DNA from: Hymenobacter cellulosilyticus
GTDB lineage: Bacteria > Bacteroidota > Bacteroidia > Cytophagales > Hymenobacteraceae
DNA length: 64,000 bases
NCBI RefSeq assembly: GCF_022919215.1
Contig: NZ_CP095046.1
Location: forward strand, 2,160,501-2,224,500
Reading direction: 5' to 3'
Shown: piece after piece, positions 54,262-63,463 of the stretch
How the letters are laid out: the number at the start of each line of letters is the position of its first letter
Position numbering within the stretch: the first letter of the stretch is position 1
Notes under the pieces: model-generated
Seen by the model: only the letters and a program-made list of their open reading frames with translations
What the model was told of the DNA's origin: nothing
Database searches by the model: none
Program-made: the position numbers and the translations under genes

Positions 54262-54355
54262 GTGTGCAGGATAAGGAAGCTCGACCCTTATACGCACCTT
54301 CGGCTTCTTAGTCCAGCTTACGGCCGAGGTAAACCCCTACCGCCTGAGTATCCGT

Positions 54356-54631
54356 CTATTGCTCCCGAAACTGGGCTAGAATAGCTGGCAGCTCGGCTTC
54401 GTCCACAGACGCCAGCCGCACCTTCTTAAACGGCGCCGTATGCCCGCTCAGCAGCTCCACTCCGGATTTACTCACCCCGAATACCTCAGCCAGATACGCT
54501 AGCAAGCAGGCGTTGGCCTTGCCATCTTGAGCCGGAGCCTTTAGGCGCACTGTCAAGCTGCCGTCGTCCCCGACGACCAGCTGATTCTGGCGGCTGTTGG
54601 GCTTGGCTTTGAGGTGCAGGATAACGGGCAT
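54356..54631 (-). CDS. DUF167 (YggU) family protein
   Basis: 91 aa with the whole compact fold: LHLKAKPNSRQNQLV, LTVRLKAPAQDGKANACLLA, YLAEVFGVSKSGVELLSG and KKVRLASV. Small conserved protein whose biochemical role is not firmly known. Its start is 27 bp from the stop of the EndoIII-like gene, so the two are likely co-transcribed. Confidence 0.92.
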   Translation of the reverse strand: MPVILHLKAKPNSRQNQLVVGDDGSLTVRLKAPAQDGKANACLLAYLAEVFGVSKSGVELLSGHTAPFKKVRLASVDEAELPAILAQFREQ

Positions 54632-54658
54632 AAAAAGGCAAAAAGGCCCCGTAAGATA

Positions 54659-55402
54659 CTACGCCGGGTTCTGGGCAGCCGGCTTGCCCAGCCGGGCCTG
54701 CCCAAAAGGGCACTGGTCCAGCACCACGCACCGCCCGCAGGCCGGACTGTGAAAATAGCAGCACTTCTGCCCGTGGAACATGAGGGCTTCGTGGTGGTCG
54801 TACACTTGCTGGGCGTCCCATTCGGGTGGGAGCAGAGCCGCCAGCAGCTTGTGGGCCGGTCCTTCGCCTACTTTGGGGCCAATCAGCCCTAGCCGCTGGG
54901 CCACGCGGTGGTGGTGACTGTCGACGGGCATGGCTGGCAGGCGCAGGGAGCTGAAAAGCAGCGTCGCAGCGCTGGTCTTGGGGCCTACGCCGGAAATCGA
55001 CTCCAGCCACGCCCGGGCCTCGGGAATAGGCTTTTCGGCCAGAAACGAAAGGTCGCAGGGGCCCCCACAGCGGGTGCTGATTTCGCGCAGCACGGCCTGA
55101 ATCCGGGGGGCTTTCTGCTCGGGCCAGGTACAGGCGCTAATGGCCTGCTCCACGGCCGCCGTGGGCGCGTCCCGCACTTCTTCCCAAGTCGGAAAGTCGG
55201 TGCGCAGCTGCTGGTAAGCCCGGTGCGACTCCTGGTTGCGGGTGCGGTGGGAAAGCAGGGCGCTGATTAGCTCACTGAGCGGGTCCTTGATGCTGAAAAA
55301 ACGAAACGGCGCGCCGTATTCCGCGCACAGCAGCTCATGAGCCCGCAGGGCCCGGGCCTGGCAGGAAGCAAAATCGGTACAAACGGCTGAGGTAGGCTCC
55401 AC
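54659..55402 (-). CDS. Endonuclease III-like DNA glycosylase
   Basis: 247 aa, GTG start at 55402. HhH-GPD fold: LISALLSHRTRNQESHRAYQ, helix-hairpin-helix SISGVGPKTSAATLLFSS with the catalytic Lys in GPKT, catalytic Asp in MPVDSHHHRVAQRLGL. The C-terminal iron-sulfur cluster is intact (C-x6-C-x2-C-x5-C in CYFHSPACGRCVVLDQC). Base-excision repair of oxidised pyrimidines is the likely role. The 55-residue Met-to-fold leader and the HHH after the Asp differ from classical Nth, so it may be a divergent subgroup. Confidence 0.9.
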   Translation of the reverse strand: MEPTSAVCTDFASCQARALRAHELLCAEYGAPFRFFSIKDPLSELISALLSHRTRNQESHRAYQQLRTDFPTWEEVRDAPTAAVEQAISACTWPEQKAPRIQAVLREISTRCGGPCDLSFLAEKPIPEARAWLESISGVGPKTSAATLLFSSLRLPAMPVDSHHHRVAQRLGLIGPKVGEGPAHKLLAALLPPEWDAQQVYDHHEALMFHGQKCCYFHSPACGRCVVLDQCPFGQARLGKPAAQNPA

Positions 55403-55452
55403 CCTTCACCTTACGCCCGCTGGCGCGGTGGGTTGCCCTCTCTCTGGTCAGC

Positions 55453-56355
55453 TTACTCCGAGCCCCGGTTGTAGAGCGAAATGGCCTGCTTGATGTTCTG
55501 CTGCTGCTTGCTGCCCAGTACTATGGGCACGATGGCCAGCGGAATACCGGCGTAAATCAGCGGGGAAATGCCCGAGCCCGACTGCCCGGGGTTCAGGGTC
55601 GAAAACAGGCCGGCGGCTACCACTCCAGCCGCTGCTATGTAGCTCAGCGTCGTGAAGGTCTGGTATTTGCGTGCCTGCATCAACAGCGCCACGCTGCCAG
55701 CATTGTCGGCGGTGGCAATGCTTAGGTTGCGCACGCTCAGGTCCTGAATTGGGCCGTTGTCCTTGCTGAAGTACTCCGTCTTTACCGTGCGGTACATGGG
55801 CCCACCGTAGCCGTAGCCACCATAGCCGTAGCCCCCGTAGCGGCCGTAGCCAAAGGGACTGTAGCCACTGCCCGCGTACTGGGTGCTGGTTTGGGAATAC
55901 AAGCTCAGGCGGCCCACCCGGTCCCGGCGCAGCGTCGTCTCGCGCGAAGATTTCGGCAGCACCGTACGCACGTAATGGCCGCTTTCGTCCTCGTAGAAGC
56001 TGATTTCGCTCAGGTCAATCCGCCGCTGGTCGTCGAGCAGCAGGTAGGAGCGTCCGAAAATGGGCTGCTTGGTTTCCACATCGTAGGCCCGGTACACGGT
56101 GCCGTTTTTGAGGCCTACCGCAAACTTGCTGTTCTCCGAAGGAATTGGGGAGGCCGGGACTGGTGCCGTCGAGGGGGCGGGTTGAGCCGGGGGCTGGGGC
56201 TGCTGGGAAAGCTGGGGCTGCTGCCGGGTCTGGCGGCGGGCCGAATCGGGAACGGTGGGCAGGGTATTGAGCTCACGCGGCGTGTTCTGGGCTAGTACTG
56301 CCGTGGGAGTGGCCGCACCCAGCGTCATCAGGAAAAGGCAAAAACGGAACGTCAT
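55453..56355 (-). CDS. Exported protein with Gly/Tyr-rich loop and C-terminal membrane helices
   Basis: 300 aa. Signal peptide (LFLMTLGAATPTAVLAQ), then a Gln/Pro-rich linker (RQQPQLSQQPQPPAQPAPST), a beta-rich domain (FAVGLKNGTVYRAYDVETKQ; YLLLDDQRRIDLSEISFYED), a Gly/Tyr tract (GYGRYGGYGYGGYGYGG) and two hydrophobic segments near the end (LSYIAAAGVVAAGLFST; PLIYAGIPLAIVPIVLG). No family recognised. Confidence 0.7.
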   Translation of the reverse strand: MTFRFCLFLMTLGAATPTAVLAQNTPRELNTLPTVPDSARRQTRQQPQLSQQPQPPAQPAPSTAPVPASPIPSENSKFAVGLKNGTVYRAYDVETKQPIFGRSYLLLDDQRRIDLSEISFYEDESGHYVRTVLPKSSRETTLRRDRVGRLSLYSQTSTQYAGSGYSPFGYGRYGGYGYGGYGYGGPMYRTVKTEYFSKDNGPIQDLSVRNLSIATADNAGSVALLMQARKYQTFTTLSYIAAAGVVAAGLFSTLNPGQSGSGISPLIYAGIPLAIVPIVLGSKQQQNIKQAISLYNRGSE

Positions 56356-56622
56356 GAGAAGCAGTAGTTATTCTGGCCTTATGCCAGAATGAGGAAGATT
56401 GTGGAAGGGCTGGCCGCGGAAAATCGGGCTGCCGCCAGGGCGCTGTCCGAACACGGCCGGGGCCTCATCCATTCCCAAAGATGCTACGGCCGGGGTAATT
56501 AGTTGCAGAGCTCCCGATTTTCAGGATCCTCAGCAACGAGCCAGGCCACTGCCGCCGCGCTTGGAAGCGGCAGGAGTGGCCTGATAATACCTTGTAATGT
56601 AATAAGTTGGAAAAGAAGCGGG

Positions 56623-57033
56623 CTACTTAAGCAGCTGCTCCAGCAGGCTGATGCTGTCGACCATATCAGTGCCGGTTTCAAAGTCGAGGGGCTTGAGAAT
56701 GTAGCCGCTCACGCCCAGGTTCTGGGCCCGGGCCCGGTCAATGTCCATGGCCGAGGTGGTGGTAATGAAAACGGGAATCTCGCTGAGCGCCGGGTGGCTG
56801 CGCAGTTCCACCAAGAACTCGTGTCCGTTCATCTTGGGCATGTTCAAATCCAGCAGTATTACCTCCGGCAGGGGCTCAATGGCTTCGGCTCCGTTACGGC
56901 CCAGCAGCAAGTCCAGGGCTTCCAGACCGTTAAAGGCTGTGTAGAGCTTGTGCTGAATGCTGAATTTCTCGAAAGCCTTCTGCACGGTCATCGTGTCAAA
57001 AAAGTCATCCTCAACCAATAGTACCGAGCGCAT
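56623..57033 (-). CDS. Single-domain CheY-like response regulator
   Basis: 136 aa from ATG at 57033. Receiver domain with acidic pair VLLVEDDFFD, phosphoacceptor Asp in VILLDLNMPKMNGHEFL, Thr in PVFITTTSA and Lys in YILKPLDFET. There is no output domain. It lies 78 bp downstream of a CHASE3 histidine kinase gene on the same strand and is its probable partner; signals must pass on by protein interaction, as in the Rcp1 type of phytochrome regulators. Confidence 0.93.
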   Translation of the reverse strand: MRSVLLVEDDFFDTMTVQKAFEKFSIQHKLYTAFNGLEALDLLLGRNGAEAIEPLPEVILLDLNMPKMNGHEFLVELRSHPALSEIPVFITTTSAMDIDRARAQNLGVSGYILKPLDFETGTDMVDSISLLEQLLK

Positions 57034-57111
57034 AAGAAAAATCAAGGGGTAGAGGAAAAATCCACTGGCCAGGTCGGGCGGGGCTCAGCCGAAAACGGTG
57101 CAAGCTAGTAC

Positions 57112-58625
57112 CTAGATTGCTTTTTCGGTAACGGAAACTTTGGGCCAGGTGAAAATAAAGGCCGTACCCTGACCCGGCTCCGAGCTTACCCGAATGCTGC
57201 TCTTCTGCTCGTCCAAAATCTTCTTGACAATGCTCAAGCCAATGCCGGTACTCTCGGCCGTGTTCCGGTCGCGCAGGGTTTGGAAAATCAGGAAGATCTT
57301 CTCGTGGTACTCGGGCGCAATACCGGGTCCGTCGTCAGCCACGGTGAACTCATATTCCTTTTTGGCCTCGGTGCAGCTTACCGTGATGGTGCCCTGGCCC
57401 TGATGATGGTATTTTACGGCGTTGCTGAACAGGTTGGTGAATATCTGCTGCAAGCTCAGCCGGTCGGTAACTAGCACCGGCAGTGGGGAAGTCACGTTGA
57501 CCTGGAACGTGGGCGGCACCACCAGTTCCCGCACTTCGTCTACCAGTTCCTGCACAGCCACTTCTTCCAGCTTCTGCTCGGTGCGCCCGATGCGCGCGTA
57601 CGCCAGCAGTCCGTTGATAAGGTCTTCCAGGCGCGTCAGGCGGCCTTTCATCATGCCCAGGTACTGCCGCATCTGGTCGGAAAGCTCGGCCTTGAGCTCG
57701 TCTTCAATCCATTTTACCACGGTCATCACCCCGCGCAGGGGGCTTTCAGGTCGTGGGACGTCACGTAGGCAAACTGGTCGAGTTCCCGGTTTCGGTTCTG
57801 CAGGGCCCCAAAGGTGTCGTCCAGGGTCTGGGTCATGCGGTTAAGCGAAGTGGCCAGATTGCCCAAGCTGTCCTTCTCCTTGTCCTTAATCTTGACCTTA
57901 TAGTCGCCCTGCACCACTTGGTTGGCCAGGTTCTCGATAATCTGAATGCGCTGACTGGTGGCCTGGTTGATGGCGGCTAGCTCCTGCTGCAGTTTCTCGT
58001 TGGCCGCAATTTCCTTGGATATCTTCTGAAACAGCCATAGCGTTATCAGAATAGCAATGGTGGCCGAAACAATGATGGTGATGGGGGCAATGGTTTCGTA
58101 GAGAGTTTGCTGCCGGTTGCGCTCGGCCAGCAGTTTCAGTTCGCTGGTTTTGATGCCTTCAAACAAGGCAAAAATGGCCCGCATCGTTTGCCGGCCAGTG
58201 TCCAGAATGGTCTGAGTCGAGGAGCTGGTAATGGACCGGTCCTGGTTGAGCAGCAGGCGCATGTTGCTGAATTTTTGCTCCACCAGCTGCCGCATCGAGT
58301 CCACGCGGGCTGCTTGGCGGGGGTTGTCGGCCGTCATGCGTTCCAGCCGCCCGAAGCTTTCCTCGACTTCCTGCTGCGAGGTACCGTAGGTCTGCAGGTA
58401 GGACGTGTCGGCCGTGAGCAGAAAGCCCCGCACCCGCGACTCGGCGTCGCGCACCCGGGAAGTGAGCTGCTCGGCCTCCAGAATCACGCGGTAAGTATGC
58501 TCTACGTGGCGGGTTTGCACGGCTACTTGCCGAATGCTCAGAAAGGAGGCCACGGCCGTGAGCAGCAGCACGCCGGCCGCTACGGCAAAGCCCAGCAGGA
58601 TTTTCGTGTTCAGATTGAGTTGCAT
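57112..58625 (-). CDS. CHASE3-HAMP sensor histidine kinase, one frameshift
   Basis: 504 aa after adding one C to the G run 57738-57742. Order: TM helix (ILLGFAVAAGVLLLTAVASF), CHASE3 sensor domain (residues about 35-175, LTSRVRDAESRVRGFLLTAD), TM helix (ITIIVSATIAILITLWLF), HAMP, then HisKA with His in YVTSHDLKAPLRG. The break falls exactly after this motif. The ATPase part follows: N box FTNLFSNAVKYHH, G1 VADDGPGIAPEY, G2 STGIGLSIVKKI. Membrane sensor that autophosphorylates and probably phosphorylates the adjacent single-domain regulator. Confidence 0.92.
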
Positions 58626-58805
58626 AGGCTACAAACCTACGGGCTTCGGGGCACATTCTGGTTCAGCCGTGCCGTAGCTCAAACTGGATGATTTGCGCCA
58701 AAGCAAGGGCCCAAACCGTAAAGTTTGCGTGTTACGCTCCCGGGCCCGTAGGCCGTACCGGCCCTGGCTGCGTACCTTCGCCCTAGTCTTTGCCCGCTTT
58801 AGCCT

Positions 58806-59611
58806 ATGCCCGCCCTCGACCCGATAACCAGCCCCCAGAACCCGCGCATCAAAAACCTGCTGCGCCTGCAGCAAAAGGCCTCCGAGCGGCGCGAGCAGCA
58901 GCTTACCATCATCGAGGGGCACCGTGAGCTGACCATTGCCCACCAAGCGGGCATCGAGATTCGCAGCCTATTTGTGTGCCCCGAGCTGGCCGGCGAAACC
59001 CGGCAGCAGGAATTGCAGGCTACGTTGGGAAGCCTGGTTGAGTGGTTTTCGGTGTCCAAAGCCGTGTTTGAGCGGGTGGCCTACCGGGAAGGGTCCGACG
59101 GAATTCTGGCCCTGGCCCGCCCCCACAACGCCGCCTCCAGACGCTGGACTTGCCCCCCAACCCCTTATTGCTGATTCTGGAAGCCGTAGAGAAGCCCGGC
59201 AACCTGGGTGCCGTGCTGCGCACCGCCGACGCGGCCCACGTTGATGCCGTTATCGTCTGCGACCCGCGCACCGACCTCTACAACCCCAACGCCATCCGCT
59301 CCAGTATCGGCTGCATCTTCACGGTGCCCACGGTGGCCTCTACCCGGCAGGAAGTGCTGGCTTGGTGCCAGGAAAACGGCATCCAGACCTATGCCGCCGC
59401 CCTTACGCCCACGGCCCGGCCCTATACAGAGTACGATTTCCGCGGCCCCACCGCCTTCGTGATGGGCACCGAGGCCGACGGCCTTACCCCTGAGCTGCGC
59501 GAGGCCTGCACCGAAACCATCATTATCCCCATGCGCGGCTACATCGACTCGCTCAACGTGAGCATTGCCACCGCTGTGCTCACCTTCGAAGCCGTGCGCC
59601 AGCGGCAGTAA
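58806..59611 (+). CDS. SpoU/TrmH-family RNA 2'-O-methyltransferase, one frameshift
   Basis: 268 aa after adding one C near 59134-59138. The N-terminal substrate-binding part (ITSPQNPRIKNLLRLQQKAS, ERREQQLTIIEGHRELTIAH) is followed by the SPOUT domain: EAVEKPGNLGAVLRTADAAH (motif 1 with Asn and Arg), AFVMGTEADGLTPEL (motif 2) and IPMRGYIDSLNVSIATAVLT (motif 3). It methylates a ribose in 23S rRNA or tRNA using SAM. Followed 17 bp later by acylphosphatase. Confidence 0.92.
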
Positions 59612-59628
59612 ACTCTACCTTTCTCGTC

Positions 59629-59904
59629 ATGGCTATTGAGCACCGCAACTTTCATGTCCACGGCCGGGTGCAGGGCGTGTTTTTCCGCCAGAGCACCCGC
59701 GCCGAAGCCCAGCGCCTGGGCCTGACGGGCTTTGCCCGCAACAACGCGGACGGTACGGTCAGCATCGAAGCCGAAGGTCCTGCCGAAGCGCTGGACGCGC
59801 TGCAAGCCTGGTGCCACCAAGGTCCGCTCACGGCCCGCGTGGATAGGGTAGAGGTAAGCGGCGGAGAAGTGCGGGGCTATACCGAGTTCGAGGTTCGCCG
59901 TTAG
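59629..59904 (+). CDS. acyP: Acylphosphatase
   Basis: 91 aa. Catalytic Arg in HVHGRVQGVFFRQSTRAEAQ and Asn in GFARNNADGTVSIEAEG are both present; the C-terminus GYTEFEVRR is typical. Hydrolyses acyl phosphates such as carbamoyl phosphate or 1,3-bisphosphoglycerate in the cytoplasm. Confidence 0.95.
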   Translation: MAIEHRNFHVHGRVQGVFFRQSTRAEAQRLGLTGFARNNADGTVSIEAEGPAEALDALQAWCHQGPLTARVDRVEVSGGEVRGYTEFEVRR

Positions 59905-59912
59905 GCCCGGTC

Positions 59913-60656
59913 TTACACCCGCTGAATTCTGCGGACCCACACATCCAGCGCGTCGGCCGCGTACAGGAGCGGGGCTCCGGCCAGCGTAGGCAGGCAGTGG
60001 CTTTCCACCACTGTCGATTCCCAAGTATGGAGCGTGGCCGTGCGCAGGGCCCACGGGGCGTGGTACACGTCGCCGCGCCACAAGTCAGAGCCTTTGATGG
60101 CGCTTTGCAGGTCGGGTCCAGCCGTGTAGAGATGGTAGCGTTCCGTAAGAAAGTGCTGCAGCGTACCCGGGGCTGAGGCCGGCAGTTGGCGACCGGGTGT
60201 CCAAGAAGCGGCGAAGGTGGCTGGGGCTGCGCCCGGGTGCGTACGCTCAGCCTTGGCGTGCAGCGTGCCGTTGGTCTCGGTAAGGGTCATGCGGGCGTGC
60301 AGATAAGGCAAGTGAAACAGGTTGCGGGCCGCCCACACGCCCAGCGGCTGAGTGGCATCCAGGGATAAAAACCACACGCCAGGCACCCCATCCAGTCGGG
60401 CGTAGGTGCGCACGTTGAGTTCGTGCAGATTGCTTAGTCCCGGCACGGCGGGCAGCCCCAGGGGGCGGATTCCGCTCATGGTAAAGGGCACCACACCCAG
60501 CCATGCCTGGCCCTCAAACAAGTCCAGCTCCAAGCGGGTCGGCAGATACGGCTGCAGTACTTCCGGTGCCACCGGCCAGTGGGCGAAAAGCAGCTGGCTC
60601 CAACGCTGCCGCATTAGGGGCAGCCGGGGCCGGAGGGGAAGGGGGGCAAAAGTCAT
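59913..60656 (-). CDS. DUF2071 (YqjF-like) protein
   Basis: 247 aa. Family signature: RQRWSQLLFAHWPVAPEVLQ, LPTRLELDLFEGQAWLGVVP, FTMSGIRP and ELNVRTYARLDGVPGVWFLS, with HLPYLHARMTL. Soluble beta-rich fold related to acetoacetate decarboxylase; function unknown. It converges with acylphosphatase with only 8 bp between stops. Confidence 0.92.
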   Translation of the reverse strand: MTFAPLPLRPRLPLMRQRWSQLLFAHWPVAPEVLQPYLPTRLELDLFEGQAWLGVVPFTMSGIRPLGLPAVPGLSNLHELNVRTYARLDGVPGVWFLSLDATQPLGVWAARNLFHLPYLHARMTLTETNGTLHAKAERTHPGAAPATFAASWTPGRQLPASAPGTLQHFLTERYHLYTAGPDLQSAIKGSDLWRGDVYHAPWALRTATLHTWESTVVESHCLPTLAGAPLLYAADALDVWVRRIQRV

Positions 60657-60722
60657 AAGCGCAGGTTTGACCTTAACAACAACTCAGCCCCCTGAAAAGC
60701 TGAGCCGGCGCAGCAATAAAGC

Positions 60723-60759
60723 AAAAAGGGATGCAGCCGTCGGCTGCATCCCTTTTCTA
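60723..60759 (-). terminator. Terminator of typA
   Basis: AAAAAGGGATGCAGCCG ... CGGCTGCATCCCTTTT: near-perfect palindrome with T tract, 19 bases beyond the typA stop. Confidence 0.92.
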
Positions 60760-60777
60760 CTCAAATCGACTAACTGC

Positions 60778-62586
60778 TTAGTCTACTTTCTTGGCCGAGC
60801 GCAGACGCTCGTTCTCGTCGAGCAGGATCTTGCGCATCCGCACCGACTTCGGCGTTACTTCCAGGTACTCATCCTTCTGGATGTATTCCATGGCTTCTTC
60901 CAGCGAGAACTGACGCTTAGGAATGATCTTGGCGTTTTCATCCGAGCCCGAAGCACGCATGTTCGTGAGCTTCTTGCCTTTCTGGATGTTAATGGTCAAG
61001 TCGTTGGGGCGGGTGTGCTCACCGATAACCTGGCCAGCGTACACTTCCTCGCCTGGATCAACGAAGAACTCACCACGGTCCTGCATCTTGTCGATGGTGT
61101 AAGCGGTGCCGGCACCGGTGTCCATCGAAATCAGCGAACCCGAGATACGGCCGGGAATTACGCCTTTGTAGGGCTCGTAAGCCGAGAAGCGGTGGTTCAT
61201 GATGGCCTCACCAGCGGTGGCGGTCAGCACGTTGTTGCGCAGGCCAATCAGGCCCCGGGCGGGGATGTTGAACTCCAGGTGCTGCAGGTCGCCCTTAGGC
61301 TCCATGATGGTCAGCTCGCCTTTGCGCATCGTCACCAGTTCGATAACCTTACCGGCAGTTTCCTCCGGTACGTCTACCACCAGGTGCTCGATAGGCTCCA
61401 GACGGTTGCCGTTTTCGTCTTCACGGAACAGAACCTGGGGCTGGCCTACCTGCAACTCAAAGCCTTCACGACGCATGGTCTCGATCAGTACCGACAAGTG
61501 CAGAATGCCGCGGCCGTACACGAGGAACGTGTCTTCCTTATCGGTTTCCTTTACGCGCAGGGCCAGGTTTTTCTCGGTTTCCTTGAACAGACGGTCGCGC
61601 AGGTGACGCGAGGTCACGAACTTACCTTCCTTACCGAAGAACGGCGAGTTGTTGATGGTGAACAGCATGTTCATCGTCGGCTCGTCGATGCTGATGGTAG
61701 CCAGGCCCTCGGGGTTTTCGGCGTCGGCGAGGGTGTCGCCAATGTCGAAGCCTTCGATGCCGGTTACGGCGCAGATTTCGCCCGAGCTAACCTCGGAAAC
61801 CTTGTTTTTGCCCAGGCCTTCGAAAACTTGCAGCTCTTTGATCTTAACTTTCTTGATCGTGCCGTCGCGCTTCACCAGGCTCATGTTGGCGCCTTCACGC
61901 AGCGTACCGCGGTGCACACGGCCGATGGCAATACGACCCACGAACGAAGAGTAGTCGAGCGAGGTAACCTGCATCTGGGGCGTGCCGTCCAAGGTCGGAG
62001 CCGGAGGAATGGAGGCTACTACGGCGTCGAGCAGCGGGATGATGCTGTCGGTCTTTACTTTCCAGTCGGTGCTCATCCAGCCCTGCTTCGAGGAGCCGTA
62101 CAGGGTCACGAAGTCCAGCTGGTCTTCGTTGGCACCCAGGTTGAACATCAGGTCGAATACCTGCTCGTGCACCTCGTCGGGACGGCAGTTTTCCTTGTCG
62201 ACTTTGTTTACTACCACGATGGGCTTCAGGCCCAGGTCAATGGCTTTGCCCAGCACGAAGCGGGTCTGGGGCATGGCGCCTTCGAAAGCATCGACCAGCA
62301 GCAGTACGCCGTCGGCCATCTTCAGTACGCGCTCCACCTCACCACCGAAGTCGGCGTGACCAGGGGTGTCGATGATGTTGATTTTAACGTCCTTATAGCG
62401 GACGGATACGTTCTTGGATACGATGGTGATACCCCGCTCGCGCTCCAGATCGTTGTTATCGAGGATCAGGTCGTCGAACTGCTGGTGTTCGTCGAACAGC
62501 TTCGAGGCGTGAATAATCTTGTCCACGAGCGTAGTCTTGCCGTGGTCAACGTGCGCAATGATTGCGATATTCCGAATGTTCTGCAT
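60778..62586 (-). CDS. typA: Translational GTPase TypA/BipA
   Basis: 602 aa from ATG at 62586. GTPase motifs: G1 AHVDHGKTTL, switch RERGITI, G3 DTPGHADFGGE, G4 VNKVDKENC. The EF-G-like domains and the TypA-specific C-terminal domain follow (FNIPARGLIGLRNNVLTATA; GQVIGEHTRPNDLTINIQKG; AMEYIQKDEYLEVTPKSVRM). It acts on the ribosome in stress and cold adaptation and in 50S assembly. A -7 box lies 20 bases upstream, so the leader is very short. Confidence 0.97.
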   Translation of the reverse strand: MQNIRNIAIIAHVDHGKTTLVDKIIHASKLFDEHQQFDDLILDNNDLERERGITIVSKNVSVRYKDVKINIIDTPGHADFGGEVERVLKMADGVLLLVDAFEGAMPQTRFVLGKAIDLGLKPIVVVNKVDKENCRPDEVHEQVFDLMFNLGANEDQLDFVTLYGSSKQGWMSTDWKVKTDSIIPLLDAVVASIPPAPTLDGTPQMQVTSLDYSSFVGRIAIGRVHRGTLREGANMSLVKRDGTIKKVKIKELQVFEGLGKNKVSEVSSGEICAVTGIEGFDIGDTLADAENPEGLATISIDEPTMNMLFTINNSPFFGKEGKFVTSRHLRDRLFKETEKNLALRVKETDKEDTFLVYGRGILHLSVLIETMRREGFELQVGQPQVLFREDENGNRLEPIEHLVVDVPEETAGKVIELVTMRKGELTIMEPKGDLQHLEFNIPARGLIGLRNNVLTATAGEAIMNHRFSAYEPYKGVIPGRISGSLISMDTGAGTAYTIDKMQDRGEFFVDPGEEVYAGQVIGEHTRPNDLTINIQKGKKLTNMRASGSDENAKIIPKRQFSLEEAMEYIQKDEYLEVTPKSVRMRKILLDENERLRSAKKVD

Positions 62587-62605
62587 ACAGATGGTTTTGC
62601 GGGTG

Positions 62606-62613
62606 CAAAGGTA
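62606..62613 (-). promoter_or_regulatory. -7 promoter box of typA
   Basis: TACCTTTG on the minus strand, 20 bases upstream of the typA ATG; a TTG lies 14 bases further up, closer than the usual spacing. Confidence 0.6.
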
Positions 62614-62777
62614 GGCATTTCTGTTGGCAAAAGCCCGAGTTATCAAAATGTTAGCTGATTCAGGCTGAAAGGCACGCCCTTACCTAAACCGAACCGAAGC
62701 TCCGCCGCGTATGTTTCCTGCATCAGCAGCGGCTTTGTAGGCGCTGTTTGTGTAGTGTTCAACTTTTTCCTTTGCTC

Positions 62778-63338
62778 ATGCGCACCTCCTTTCTGGTTCT
62801 GCTAATTTCTTCTCTAACGCTGAACTCCGCCTGCTCCCAAAAACGCCAGAATCTGGCCGCGGAGAAGCCTCAGGCCCCCACGCAGCCCACCGCTGCGGGC
62901 CGGCAGTATCCGAAGGCCCAGCCCGTGTCGCACCGGCCCGACGAGTTTCCAGTGCGCAAGACCGATGCGCAGTGGAAGGCCCAGCTTACCCCGGCCCAGT
63001 ATTTTATTCTGCGCCAGCAGGGTACTGAGCAGGCGTTCAATAATAAATACTTCGACAACCACGAAAAAGGTTCGTACTACTGCGCCGCCGACCACAACCT
63101 GCTCTTCACCTCCGAGGCCAAGTTTGAGTCGGGCACGGGCTGGCCGAGCTTCTGGGCCCCGGCCACTGATAGCAGCCTGAAAGTAACTACCGACAACACC
63201 CACGGCATGAGTCGCGACGAGCTGGTGTGCGCCAAGTGCGGCGGCCACCTGGGCCACGTCTTCGACGACGGACCCAAGCCTACTGGCCTGCGCTACTGCA
63301 TGGACTCGGACGGAATGATTTTTGAAAAGGCCAAGTAA
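62778..63338 (+). CDS. msrB: Exported peptide-methionine (R)-S-oxide reductase MsrB
   Basis: 186 aa from ATG at 62778. The lipoprotein-like signal ([17 protein letters not shown]) places it in the envelope. The MsrB domain has [33 protein letters not shown], the [20 protein letters not shown] zinc pair and the catalytic Cys in [10 protein letters not shown]. The first zinc pair, usually CxxC, reads YYCAADH, with Asp instead of the second Cys, so zinc binding may be altered or lost, as in MsrB forms without zinc. It repairs oxidised methionine in exported proteins. Confidence 0.92.
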   Translation: MRTSFLVLLISSLTLNSACSQKRQNLAAEKPQAPTQPTAAGRQYPKAQPVSHRPDEFPVRKTDAQWKAQLTPAQYFILRQQGTEQAFNNKYFDNHEKGSYYCAADHNLLFTSEAKFESGTGWPSFWAPATDSSLKVTTDNTHGMSRDELVCAKCGGHLGHVFDDGPKPTGLRYCMDSDGMIFEKAK

Positions 63339-63360
63339 AACTGCCCGATATTTGTGTTGC

Positions 63361-63392
63361 CAGGCAGCCCGCTGAAGTCCTTCGGCGGGCTG
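63361..63392 (+). terminator. Terminator of msrB
   Basis: GGCAGCCCGCTGAAG ... CTTCGGCGGGCTGCC then TTGTTG, GC stem 22 bases after the stop. Confidence 0.8.
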
Positions 63393-63463
63393 CCTTGTTG
63401 TAAGCCCGGCCCGTATTACAGTGCAACGGCTGTGGCTTTCGTCATCGTTTTCATTTTTAGTCT

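Noticed and set aside
57700..57760. Split of sensor kinase into separate sensor and ATPase genes
   Set aside because: The break falls in the middle of the HisKA phosphorylation motif (SHDLKAP/LRG). One added C restores it, so two natural genes are very unlikely.
60406..62658. Very long plus-strand open frame (about 750 codons) opposite typA
   Set aside because: It mirrors the typA frame, which has complete GTPase motifs. The antisense translation is His/Val/Gln-rich without domains, a usual result of GC-rich codon structure.
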